The translations under genes were made by a program, and so were the position numbers. Of a DNA stretch of 13,287 bases, positions 1-7,140 are shown in pieces. Position 1 is the stretch's first letter, and every line of letters begins with the position of its first letter. This stretch comes from Alistipes sp. UBA928 (GTDB lineage: Bacteria > Bacteroidota > Bacteroidia > Bacteroidales > Rikenellaceae), in contig DBDQ01000051.1 of assembly GCA_002293665.1 (NCBI GenBank), positions 210 through 13,496 of the forward strand, read 5' to 3'. The notes beneath the pieces were generated by a model, which was given only the letters and a program-made list of their open reading frames with translations, was not told where the DNA came from and made no database searches.

Positions 1-558
1 AAGAGCATGCAGTTCCTGAGCCTGCTTACCACGGGCAGTTTTGCCTCCGACAACTCCATCACCGGGCAGGAGGCAAAGTCGGGAATGAGCACCACCGGAG
101 CCGTCGGGTTCGACATACTCACCAATCAGCTCAACAACTTTCTGTCGAGCGACGATTACGACATATACTTCCGTTACAGACCGCAGGCGGGATTCGAGAC
201 AAACGAGGTCGACATGGGATTCTCCACGGGATTTTGGGACAACCGCCTGCAGCTCGAGATCGAGGGCAACTGGGTGGACAACCGCGCAGCCACGAGCATA
301 GGGCCGAATAATGCCTCCGACCTGACGGGCGACGTGTCGCTGACATGGGTGATCGACAGCGCCGGAAACCTGCGGCTGAAGGTGTTCTCGCAGACGATCG
401 ACCGCATGGACGAGAACCAGGGACGGCAGGAGAGCGGCATAGGAATATATTACAAACGGGATTTCAACACCATAGGCGATATTTTCCGTCGAAATAATAT
501 TAATTTTGTCCCGAACGGCGTTAATAATTCTGACAAGAGGAGAAGAAACAATAAATAA
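1..558 (+). CDS. tamB: TamB-like translocation/assembly module protein, C-terminal part (5' end outside window)
   Basis: The reading frame is open from the first base and gives 185 residues before a TAA stop, so this is only the C-terminus of a larger protein. The visible part resembles the end of Bacteroidota TamB (DUF490) proteins: an opening segment of the MQFLSLLTTGSF type, a Gly/Ser/Thr-rich stretch, alternating polar/hydrophobic beta strands (YDIYFRYRPQ, NRLQLEIEGNW, GNLRLKVFSQ) and a short basic, Asn-rich tail. TamB proteins are anchored in the inner membrane, span the periplasm and act in outer-membrane biogenesis and lipid transport. The gene lies 15 bases upstream of an ExbB/TolQ gene in the same direction, so co-transcription is likely. 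The last 80 or so bases are much richer in AT than the body of the gene. Family assignment is by pattern recognition of the C-terminus only. Confidence 0.72.
   Translation, partial: KSMQFLSLLTTGSFASDNSITGQEAKSGMSTTGAVGFDILTNQLNNFLSSDDYDIYFRYRPQAGFETNEVDMGFSTGFWDNRLQLEIEGNWVDNRAATSIGPNNASDLTGDVSLTWVIDSAGNLRLKVFSQTIDRMDENQGRQESGIGIYYKRDFNTIGDIFRRNNINFVPNGVNNSDKRRRNNK
505..532 (+). promoter_or_regulatory. Weak candidate internal promoter at the end of tamB
   Basis: A TTTG at 505-508 is followed after 16 bases by TAATTCTG at 525-532, one mismatch from the Bacteroidota -7 element TAnnTTTG. The spacing is shorter than the usual 19-21 bases. It lies in an AT-rich pocket inside the tamB tail and would start transcription about 35 bases before exbB. 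This is inference only. Confidence 0.2.
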
Positions 559-573
559 AAAATAGAACAGCGT

Positions 574-1287
574 ATGAACATGTTTATGCAGGCCGCACAG
601 GGCGTGGCCGAAATGGCGCAGGATGCGGCCGAAATTGCGGAGGGGATGGATGTGTCCGCCGCCAAAACCATGAAATTCTGGGACCTCTTCACCTCGGGCG
701 GATGGCTCATGTGGGTGTTGCTGCTGCTCGGGGCACTGGCCGTGTTCCTCTTTGTGGAGCGTTTCATAGCGATACGGCGCGCTTCGAAAATGAACATGGG
801 GTTCATGAACAGGATACGTGAACGTATCTCCGACGGCAACATTACCGGAGCGCTTGAGGCGTGCCGCCGTACCGACAGCCCCATTGCCCGCATGATCGAA
901 AAGGGCATAGAACGGATCGGCCGGCCTATGCCCGAGATTCAGAACGCCATCGAAAACCAGGCAAACCTCGAGGTGTCGCGCCTCGGCGTGGGGCTGCCCT
1001 ATCTTGCCATGATTTCGGGCGGTGCGCCGATGATCGGGTTCCTCGGAACCGTGATCGGTCTCGTCACCGCGTTCATGAAGATGGAAGGGATGGGCGGAAC
1101 GGTCGACATAAGCGTGCTTGCCGGAGGGATGTATGTGGCGATGCTTACCACCGTGGGCGGTCTCATAGTGGGTATTCCCGCATACTTCGGCTACAACTAT
1201 CTTGTGGCGCGTATCGACAGGCTAATCTTCCAGATGGAGGCCAACTCGATCGCCTTTATGGACATCCTCAACCAACCGGTTAAGTAG
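574..1287 (+). CDS. exbB: MotA/TolQ/ExbB family proton channel protein
   Basis: This 237-residue protein has the TolQ/ExbB layout: one membrane segment at about residues 43-65, a cytoplasmic loop with the DGNITGALEAC-type helical region, then two further segments at about 141-168 and 182-208. The signature GFLGTVIGLVTAF (155-167) and the AMLTTVGGLIVGIPAY stretch (189-204) carry the conserved threonines that line the proton path in the family (T159 and T192/T193). Known members form a pentameric inner-membrane channel around ExbD/TolR and convert the proton gradient into force on TonB or TolA. The first 33 or so residues are an Ala/Met/acidic extension before the first membrane helix. The ATG at 574 is preceded by an A-rich leader; ATGs at 580 and 586 are alternatives. 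The stop is 2 bases before exbD, so translation is probably coupled. Whether it is Ton-like or Tol-like cannot be settled from sequence. Confidence 0.93.
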   Translation: MNMFMQAAQGVAEMAQDAAEIAEGMDVSAAKTMKFWDLFTSGGWLMWVLLLLGALAVFLFVERFIAIRRASKMNMGFMNRIRERISDGNITGALEACRRTDSPIARMIEKGIERIGRPMPEIQNAIENQANLEVSRLGVGLPYLAMISGGAPMIGFLGTVIGLVTAFMKMEGMGGTVDISVLAGGMYVAMLTTVGGLIVGIPAYFGYNYLVARIDRLIFQMEANSIAFMDILNQPVK

Positions 1288-1289
1288 TC

Positions 1290-1682
1290 ATGGCTATCCG
1301 AAGAGTATCTAAAGTAGAGAGCGGGTTTTCGGCGGCTTCGATGACCGACATGGTCTTCCTGCTGCTGATGTTCGTGCTGATGGCGCTTACGCTGGTCAAT
1401 CCCAACGCGCTGAGGCTCGTGCTGCCCAAAAGCGACAGCCAGGTGACGGAAAGGCCCTACACCTCGGTGTCGATCACGGCCGACGGACGGTTCTTCGTCG
1501 AGAATATGCCCGTCACGCAGGGACAACTCGAGGGAGCGCTGCAGGAGAAACTCGCAGGCAAGGAGATGCCGCTCGTGTCGCTACACATGGACGAGAATGC
1601 GCCCGTCAAGTATCAGGTGGTGGTGTACAACATCTCCATCAAGAACAAATACACACTTATATTGCGAACCTCACCCGAATAG
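1290..1682 (+). CDS. exbD: ExbD/TolR family biopolymer transport protein
   Basis: The 130-residue product has a short basic cytoplasmic N-terminus, a single membrane helix at about residues 19-36 and a periplasmic domain, as in ExbD and TolR. The segment SMTDMVFLLLMF places an aspartate (D20) at the start of the helix, matching the essential protonatable Asp of the family. The C-terminal beta/alpha domain (about 55-130) ends in an ILRTSPE strand typical of the fold. ExbD dimers sit inside the ExbB pentamer and transmit proton-driven motion to the transducer. It starts 2 bases after exbB and ends 6 bases before the TonB-like gene, so the three are almost surely one transcript. Many Bacteroidota Ton loci have two ExbD copies; only one is present here. 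Length is close to the family norm. Confidence 0.93.
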   Translation: MAIRRVSKVESGFSAASMTDMVFLLLMFVLMALTLVNPNALRLVLPKSDSQVTERPYTSVSITADGRFFVENMPVTQGQLEGALQEKLAGKEMPLVSLHMDENAPVKYQVVVYNISIKNKYTLILRTSPE

Positions 1683-1688
1683 GCGGCC

Positions 1689-2444
1689 ATGCAATATTAC
1701 GAACAGGATGACCGGCGGGGTCGGAAGTGGGGCATTGCGGCGGCGGTGGTCTACCTCGCGGTGTGTGCCGGTGTCATGTTCCTGACTTATACCATTGCCC
1801 TGCCGCAGCCTGAGTTGGGGATCATAGTCGATTTCGGTACCGGCGACACGGGGTTTGGAGAGTTCGATCCCAACGCAGGTGATGTGGAGGCCAGGCCCGC
1901 ATCTCCGCAGGTGCCGCCTACAACGCAGGAGCCGGTGCTCACGACTGACGACCCCGAGGCAAATGTGACCGTGCCTGATCCGGAGCCCACGCCCCAGCCC
2001 ATACCACCCGCACCCGAGCCTGCTCCGGCAAGGCAGCCCGATCGAAGGGCACTCTTTCCAGGACGAACCGAGGGTAGCGACGCCACCTCGCAGGGGACGA
2101 CAGAGGGTGAAGGTAATATGGGTACGCAGGAGGGTTCTCCGGGAGGCAGCGATAGCGCGGGTGGCAGCGGATCATCGGGTTTCAGTCTTGCGGGAAGGTA
2201 TCTGGTGGGCAATCTGCCGAGGCCGGCTTACAACGTCGAGGTCGAGGGTCGCGTCGTGATACGTATAACCGTCAATGCAGCCGGCGCAGTCACGGGTGCC
2301 GTGTACGAACAGGCGGGATCGACCACGAATCACGGCGAGTTGGTCTCCGCCGCACGCGCCGCGGCTCTGAGAGCCAAATTCACTCCCGACGAAACCGCCG
2401 AGGTGCAGACAGGAACGATAACATATATCTTCAGATTGAATTAG
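1689..2444 (+). CDS. tonB: TonB/TolA-like energy transducer
   Basis: This 251-residue protein has a basic N-terminus (RRGRKW), one signal-anchor helix at about residues 15-36, then a conserved-looking DFGTGDTGFGEFDPN segment (48-62), a Pro/Glu-rich stretch (about 68-113), a Gly/Ser/Thr-rich flexible linker (about 125-168) and a folded C-terminal domain (about 170-251). That domain contains GRVVIRITVNAAGAV and ends in a GTITYIFRLN beta strand, consistent with TonB C-terminal domains of Bacteroidota. The transducer spans the periplasm and carries energy from ExbB/ExbD to outer-membrane partners. Position directly after exbB-exbD supports the role. The short Pro-rich part and long Gly/Ser linker differ from classic TonB, and the tamB neighbour leaves open a TolA-like or TamB-related role. 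No plug-domain partner (TonB-dependent receptor) is visible in the window. Confidence 0.85.
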   Translation: MQYYEQDDRRGRKWGIAAAVVYLAVCAGVMFLTYTIALPQPELGIIVDFGTGDTGFGEFDPNAGDVEARPASPQVPPTTQEPVLTTDDPEANVTVPDPEPTPQPIPPAPEPAPARQPDRRALFPGRTEGSDATSQGTTEGEGNMGTQEGSPGGSDSAGGSGSSGFSLAGRYLVGNLPRPAYNVEVEGRVVIRITVNAAGAVTGAVYEQAGSTTNHGELVSAARAAALRAKFTPDETAEVQTGTITYIFRLN

Positions 2445-2485
2445 GCCGGATGTCGGCGGCGATTATTTGTAATTTCGACAAGATT

Positions 2486-2914
2486 ATGAAAAAGCTATTA
2501 TTTGCCGGATTGTTGCTGGTGGCGGTATCGGTAACCGCTCCGGCGGCGGCGCAGGAGAAGACGCAAACACAGGAGCAGACCGAGGAGAGACCCGCCGGGC
2601 CTCACTTCGCTTTTGAAAGCACGGAGTACGATTTTGGCGACATAGAACACAGCCTTCCCAAGGTGGAGTGCAGGTTTACTTTCACCAACGATGGCACCGC
2701 GCCGTTGGTGATAACGAAAATCCTCACCTCGTGCAGTTGCGTCAAGACAGAGTATGGCAGACGGCCAATCGCGCCCGGAGACGAAGGCGAGATAGTGGTG
2801 ACTTATGAGGTCAATAAAAAAGAGTCGGGGGTGTTTTACAAGGTGATCGAAGTGTACTCAAATTCGACCGACAGACGAAATAACCTGATCGTCAAAGGGA
2901 ACGCCATCGAATGA
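2486..2914 (+). CDS. Secreted DUF1573 domain protein
   Basis: The frame could open at 2450, but the ATG at 2486 is preferred because it begins a clean signal peptide: MKK, a hydrophobic core, then PAAAQ with likely cleavage after AAA at about residue 22. The mature part of the 142-residue protein has an acidic Gln/Glu/Thr linker (about 23-38) and a DUF1573-type immunoglobulin-like domain (about 40-142). Visible family marks are FESTEYDFGDI, FTFTNDGTAPL, a CSC motif (C83 and C85), an APGDEGEIVVTY segment and the final IVKGNA strand. The biochemical role of DUF1573 proteins is not established; they are common exported Bacteroidota proteins. It lies 41 bases after the TonB-like gene, so it may share the operon, which would suggest a periplasmic or outer-membrane-associated role. 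Domain call is firm; function unknown. Confidence 0.85.
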   Translation: MKKLLFAGLLLVAVSVTAPAAAQEKTQTQEQTEERPAGPHFAFESTEYDFGDIEHSLPKVECRFTFTNDGTAPLVITKILTSCSCVKTEYGRRPIAPGDEGEIVVTYEVNKKESGVFYKVIEVYSNSTDRRNNLIVKGNAIE

Positions 2915-2928
2915 GTGGGAACGCCCAC
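2915..2928 (+). other. Short hairpin between the DUF1573 gene and the amidohydrolase gene
   Basis: GTGGG (2915-2919) and CCCAC (2924-2928) can pair around an AACG loop immediately after the DUF1573 stop codon. No T tract follows, so it is not a good intrinsic terminator. It might stabilise the upstream mRNA end or be chance. Confidence 0.25.
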
Positions 2929-2949
2929 GGCGGATATTAGCTACGCGGA

Positions 2950-4287
2950 ATGAACAGGATATTAATAAAGGATTGTATTGTAGTGCCGATGACGGCAACT
3001 GTCGACGATTCGCGGAAATATTTCACCGGTTCGGTGGGCATTGAGGGTAACATGATCGTGCTTGTGGCCGACGATGACAGCGAAGAAGACCGGCAGCGTG
3101 TCGAGGAGTTTCGCGCGGCGAACAACGGCGGCGGACTGCGTGAGGTCGACGGGCGGGGGAAGCTCCTTATGCCCGGCCTCGTCAATACCCACACGCATGT
3201 GGCGATGACCCTTATGAGGAACATGGCCGATGACCTTCCCCTGATGGCATGGCTCCATGAACGGGTGTGGCCTTTCGAGGCGCAGCTCAAACCGCACGAC
3301 ATAACCGTGGGTGCAAGGCTCGGGATGGCCGAGATGCTGCTCTCGGGCACCACAACCCTCGTTGACATGTATTGGCACGAGGCCGCCGTGGCGCAGGCCG
3401 CGCGCGATACGGGTATTCGTGCCGTGCTGTGTCCCAGTTTCATCGACGGCGAAAGGATGAGCGAGTTCGAACGCGATCTCGAAGAGACGCTTGCCGCGGC
3501 CGAGGGGTGCGACACTCTCTCGGTGCGTCCTGCTCCTCACGCCGCTTACAGTTGTTCAGCCGAAAATCTGCGCCGCGCCGTCGATCTGGCCCGCAGGCAC
3601 CGGCTCGGGATCACCATCCATGTGTCGGAAACGCTCGACGAGCAGCGTATTATCCGTGAACGCCACGGCTGCACGCCAACGGAATATCTGCGCGACGCGG
3701 GAGTATTCTCGGTGCCTGCCATAGCCGCCCACTGTGTGCACGTTACTGACGGCGACATGGAGATACTGCGTGCCCACGGAGTCACCGTGGCCCATAACCC
3801 GCAAAGCAATATGAAGCTCGCCAGCGGGGCCGCGCCCGTTGCAAGGATGCTTGCGGCGGGACTCAACGTATCGCTCGGCACTGACGGGGCAAGCTCGAAC
3901 AACGATCTCGACATGTGGGACGAGATGCGCTCCGCCTCCCTGCTCGGCAAACTCACCGCAGGCGATCCCGCTGTAATGCCCGCTTACGAAGTAGTTAAAA
4001 TGGCGACTGTCGACGGCGCCAAAGCGATAGGAATGGAGGGCATGTTGGGTATCATAGCTGAGGGCGCCATTGCCGACCTGATCCTTATCGACACCGAAAA
4101 ACCTCACTGGTATCCCCACAACAATCCAATCTCGGCACTTGTATACAGCGCCCAGGCGCATGACATACACACCGTTTTTGTCAATGGCCGTGAAGTGGTC
4201 TCGGGTGGCCGCCTAACGGGACTCGACACCCTCGCCCTTATGCAAGAGGTCTCGGCGGTCGTTTCCCGCATCGAGGGCCGTCTATAA
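2950..4287 (+). CDS. mtaD: Amidohydrolase, probable 5'-methylthioadenosine/S-adenosylhomocysteine deaminase
   Basis: The 445-residue product is a metal-dependent amidohydrolase of the ATZ/TRZ (chlorohydrolase) branch. In order: an N-terminal beta-sandwich piece (1-75), metal ligands H81 and H83 in NTHTHVAMTLMRN, an acidic residue in WPFEAQ (E110), H197 in APHAAY, H224 and E227 in HVSET, H261 and H264 in AHCVHV, and D312 in GTDGASSNNDLDMW, then a C-terminal segment typical of deaminases (GAIADLILID, 372-381). These match the pattern of MTA/SAH deaminases, cytosolic enzymes that turn methylthioadenosine or adenosylhomocysteine into the inosine forms. Other aryl or nucleoside deaminase substrates remain possible, so the symbol is tentative. 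An acidic, low-complexity stretch (about 41-62, rich in D and E) looks like a lineage-specific insertion in the N-terminal domain. It follows the DUF1573 gene by 35 bases and ends directly against the convergent gene. Confidence 0.82.
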   Translation: MNRILIKDCIVVPMTATVDDSRKYFTGSVGIEGNMIVLVADDDSEEDRQRVEEFRAANNGGGLREVDGRGKLLMPGLVNTHTHVAMTLMRNMADDLPLMAWLHERVWPFEAQLKPHDITVGARLGMAEMLLSGTTTLVDMYWHEAAVAQAARDTGIRAVLCPSFIDGERMSEFERDLEETLAAAEGCDTLSVRPAPHAAYSCSAENLRRAVDLARRHRLGITIHVSETLDEQRIIRERHGCTPTEYLRDAGVFSVPAIAAHCVHVTDGDMEILRAHGVTVAHNPQSNMKLASGAAPVARMLAAGLNVSLGTDGASSNNDLDMWDEMRSASLLGKLTAGDPAVMPAYEVVKMATVDGAKAIGMEGMLGIIAEGAIADLILIDTEKPHWYPHNNPISALVYSAQAHDIHTVFVNGREVVSGGRLTGLDTLALMQEVSAVVSRIEGRL

Positions 4288-4292
4288 TTATA
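4283..4292. other. Palindrome holding both convergent stop codons
   Basis: TATAATTATA at 4283-4292 is a perfect inverted repeat. It contains the TAA stop of the plus-strand amidohydrolase (4285-4287) and, on the other strand, the TAA stop of the metallopeptidase gene (4288-4290). There is no spacer and no GC-rich terminator hairpin in between. Confidence 0.6.
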
Positions 4293-7140
4293 ACGGCATC
4301 TCGAAGGAGACGTTGAAGAAGAGGCCCCGCTGGTCGCTCGGGCGGGCGAAAGTGAAGGTGGTGATGAAGTGGTTTGTGGCGGGCAGGCGCAGGGGGCTGA
4401 GGTCGAGGATTATGTCGGCTCCGTAGGAGTGGAGCCGGTTCCAGGGCTGATTGCCGGAGCGGTCTCTCCACAGGGCGTAGTCGGCGAAGAGGTTGAGGCG
4501 AATGCGCTTGAAGTACAACACCGAGGGGATTCCTCCTTCGGGATACCAAACGGGTAGTTGATAGTCGAGGGAGACCGAGCGCCAGCTGCGGGCCGAGAAA
4601 TCGTATCTTGCGCCCCGGGGGAATACATCTTTCATTTGGAACATAAACGGCGCATTGTTGCGTCCGGGGGTTTGCTGAACGGCAAGCTGTATGCGTGTGC
4701 TGTGTGGCCGGACGACTCCGGGGAGCCATGCCGCGAGCGAGGCCGACCAGAGAGGCAGGAAGTCTTTGTTCGTGGGGTTGGAGATGTGGGCTATCCTTGC
4801 GGAGAGGCCCCAGCGCGGCAGGAATTCCGACAGTGCGGTGCGTGTGCGGGTCGAGAAACGGAGAGACAGGGAGAGTCTTTCGAGTCCGTGGGTCAGTTTG
4901 CCCTGTTGGTCGTCGATTTGGCGGAATATAATGCCGTTGGTGTAGTGATACTCGGCGGATGGAGTGAGAGTCGAGTACCATCGGCCGGAGGAGAGGGTCA
5001 TGGGCAGCGACAGGCGCGTGGTGACGGCAAGATGTTTTTTCCTCTTGAGAGGCAGCCCCTCAGGAATGGGGGAGTAGAGGATTTGCGGTGCGCCGCCCCA
5101 GATGAAGTCGACGTCGAGCGTGGGGCCGAGGCCGCGGTACGACATGCCGCCGCGCAGCATCGACCCGCCGCGGGGATTCCATCCGTAGGCGAGCCATGAG
5201 ACGGCGTCGGAGAGCAGGCTTTGGGAGATGAGCGTTGCGCCGAGGTTTGCCGTGAGGTCGGCCTCGGAGATGGCGGCAGGGGGGTAGAAATCGGCCGGCA
5301 CCCAACTGTGGGGCTGGAAGATGTTGGCTATGCGGCTGAATCGGCGGGATTTGTGATCCGGGGTGGAGCGTTCGGCAATGTCGGCGGTGTAGACGAGGCT
5401 GTCCATATTCGGAACGTTCCACCGTTTCCACGGGGGATTTACGAGGTCGACGGGCAGGTCGCGCCGATGCTGCGCCACGGCTTTGTAGGTGTTCTGAACG
5501 GCAAGGTGATAGCCGTTCCTGTCGTATGTCGTCAGGGCGACTTTGCTCTCTTGGGGGACGGATGGTTGGAAAGAGCCGTAGGATGACTCCGAGAGACGGT
5601 ATTCCCTGCCCGTGGCGAGGTCGTAGCAGTGCGCCTCGTCCTTGCCCGAGATTATCGAGCCGAAGTAGAGGCGTCCTCCCCCGGCGCGCAGGTCGCTGAT
5701 GGTGATGTGGCGCGAGGGTGTGAGGCGGCGATAATCCACGGCCTCGACGGTGGCGAGGAACATCCCCCCGTCGTCGAGACCGATGAAGCAGAGGGCGGCG
5801 GCGGTGTCGTCCCATGCGAGGCCGGTGACCTCGGTGTCGGGCGGCAGGTCGATACGCCGGTCGCCGTTCACGATCGAGAAACAGCCCGAGTAGTCGTAGG
5901 CCACGTATGCCACAGAGCCGTCGGTCAGGGGGGTGGGGTAGAACACCTGATCGTCGGAGTGATGGGTGCGGACGGCGCCTCCGGCGGTGTCGAGAGAGAC
6001 CAGACGCGACGAGACCCGCTCATCCCACAACACGCTGCGGCGGAACTCCGTCCACCACAATACTCCGTTGTCGTCCAAAACAGGCCGCGACGACACCTGC
6101 CCCGTCCAGGCCAAAACCTTCTCGGCGCCTGTCGACGCATCGACGCGAACTATGCGGTTCGTGCCCTTGAGATCGCTTTTGAAGGCGACAAGAGTATTGT
6201 CGTCGAGCCATTGCGGCCATTGGTAGGTGGTGTAGGAGTTTTCGGGGGTGAAGATCCTCTTCGACGAATCTTCGACCTTCGGCAGAGAGTTCCAATAGTC
6301 GTTGAGGTCGGCGAAGGTGCGGCGGAAGAGGCCCGTCTCGTTTAGGCCGTAGTGGCGTTCGAGCCCGAAAGTCATCGGGACTATGAACTGGGGATTGCGC
6401 GAGACATAGCGCGCCACGTCATCCCACACGCCTTTGCCGAACCGGTCGTAGCTCCAACGCACCATCTGGTAGCCGAGCCGATAGTGATCGGGAACGTAGT
6501 CGCGGAACGAGCCTGAAAACCAATAGTCGCCCGAGTATTTTTTCGAACCCACGTCCCCTACTGCGCGGTAGTGCATAGACCACGAGGGTTGCAGGCCGCG
6601 GCCGAAGGCGCTGAACTCCGTTTCGGCCATCGTGGCGTCGCCCTCCAAAATGAAAATGGAGAACTGTCCCACCGAAAGAAAAGCGATTTGCTCGCCCAGC
6701 AACCACGTCAGAGGACGAATCAATCCACGGCGCAGGTTGTTGTACTGCACGTTGTGGCGGTATTCGTGAATGGCGAGCTGCTTGAGCCATGGCTCGGAGT
6801 ATGATGCGGCGGGGGCGGCAAGAAGTTCTATTCGTTTAGGGGCCCACATAACCATGCCGTTGCCCTGTGTGTTTTGGGTGTGCAACACCACGGGTGTGCG
6901 CATCGTGCCGTGGCGGAAGCCGTAGTCTATGTGGTTGCGCACGGTGTCGAGGTACCACATCACACGGCGTGCGGAGGTCTCGAAATCGTGTGGATATATC
7001 AGTTTGACGTCGGGGGTTTTGATCGTGCGCCACCTGACGTTGGCGGGCGAAGGGCCCCAGTCGTAGTACTGCGCACTGGCGGTTGCAGTACACAGCATGC
7101 ACGTCAGCAGCGCTATGCTAAATCTTTTTGCTTTTGACAT
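4288..7140 (-). CDS. Exported HEYRH metallopeptidase/beta-propeller/putative outer-membrane barrel fusion protein
   Basis: The 950-residue protein begins with a signal peptide (basic start, hydrophobic core, TASAQ with likely cleavage near residue 23). Residues about 30-290 hold a gluzincin-like zinc protease domain: HEYRH (H125, E126, H129), followed at E166 in a LEGDATMAE segment by a plausible third zinc ligand. Residues about 300-560 are repeated short strand units with Trp/Asp turns (PQWLDDNTLVAF, YPTPLTDGSVAYV, LAWDDTAAALCFIG, ISDLRAGGGRLYFG) like TolB/WD40-type propeller blades. From about 610 to the end the chain is rich in alternating aromatic/hydrophobic strands (TTRLSLPM, SLSLRFSTRT, RLNLFADYAL, FFNVSFEMPL), suggesting an outer-membrane beta barrel. 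Inference: a protease exposed at the outer membrane or in the periplasm, possibly with a recognition propeller. Its start overlaps the end of the SUI1-like gene by 23 bases, suggesting translational coupling. Substrate and name are unknown to me. Confidence 0.75.
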   Translation of the reverse strand: MSKAKRFSIALLTCMLCTATASAQYYDWGPSPANVRWRTIKTPDVKLIYPHDFETSARRVMWYLDTVRNHIDYGFRHGTMRTPVVLHTQNTQGNGMVMWAPKRIELLAAPAASYSEPWLKQLAIHEYRHNVQYNNLRRGLIRPLTWLLGEQIAFLSVGQFSIFILEGDATMAETEFSAFGRGLQPSWSMHYRAVGDVGSKKYSGDYWFSGSFRDYVPDHYRLGYQMVRWSYDRFGKGVWDDVARYVSRNPQFIVPMTFGLERHYGLNETGLFRRTFADLNDYWNSLPKVEDSSKRIFTPENSYTTYQWPQWLDDNTLVAFKSDLKGTNRIVRVDASTGAEKVLAWTGQVSSRPVLDDNGVLWWTEFRRSVLWDERVSSRLVSLDTAGGAVRTHHSDDQVFYPTPLTDGSVAYVAYDYSGCFSIVNGDRRIDLPPDTEVTGLAWDDTAAALCFIGLDDGGMFLATVEAVDYRRLTPSRHITISDLRAGGGRLYFGSIISGKDEAHCYDLATGREYRLSESSYGSFQPSVPQESKVALTTYDRNGYHLAVQNTYKAVAQHRRDLPVDLVNPPWKRWNVPNMDSLVYTADIAERSTPDHKSRRFSRIANIFQPHSWVPADFYPPAAISEADLTANLGATLISQSLLSDAVSWLAYGWNPRGGSMLRGGMSYRGLGPTLDVDFIWGGAPQILYSPIPEGLPLKRKKHLAVTTRLSLPMTLSSGRWYSTLTPSAEYHYTNGIIFRQIDDQQGKLTHGLERLSLSLRFSTRTRTALSEFLPRWGLSARIAHISNPTNKDFLPLWSASLAAWLPGVVRPHSTRIQLAVQQTPGRNNAPFMFQMKDVFPRGARYDFSARSWRSVSLDYQLPVWYPEGGIPSVLYFKRIRLNLFADYALWRDRSGNQPWNRLHSYGADIILDLSPLRLPATNHFITTFTFARPSDQRGLFFNVSFEMPL

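Noticed and set aside
2450..2485. Upstream start of the DUF1573 protein
   Set aside because: It would put 12 residues before a classic MKK signal peptide.
2915..2928. Intrinsic terminator after the DUF1573 gene
   Set aside because: The stem is only 5 base pairs and no T tract follows, so it is kept only as a weak hairpin.
5629..6345. 238-codon plus-strand frame inside the metallopeptidase gene
   Set aside because: Antisense to the well-supported 950-residue protein; Gly/Val/Arg/Glu-rich with no domain, promoter or signal sequence.
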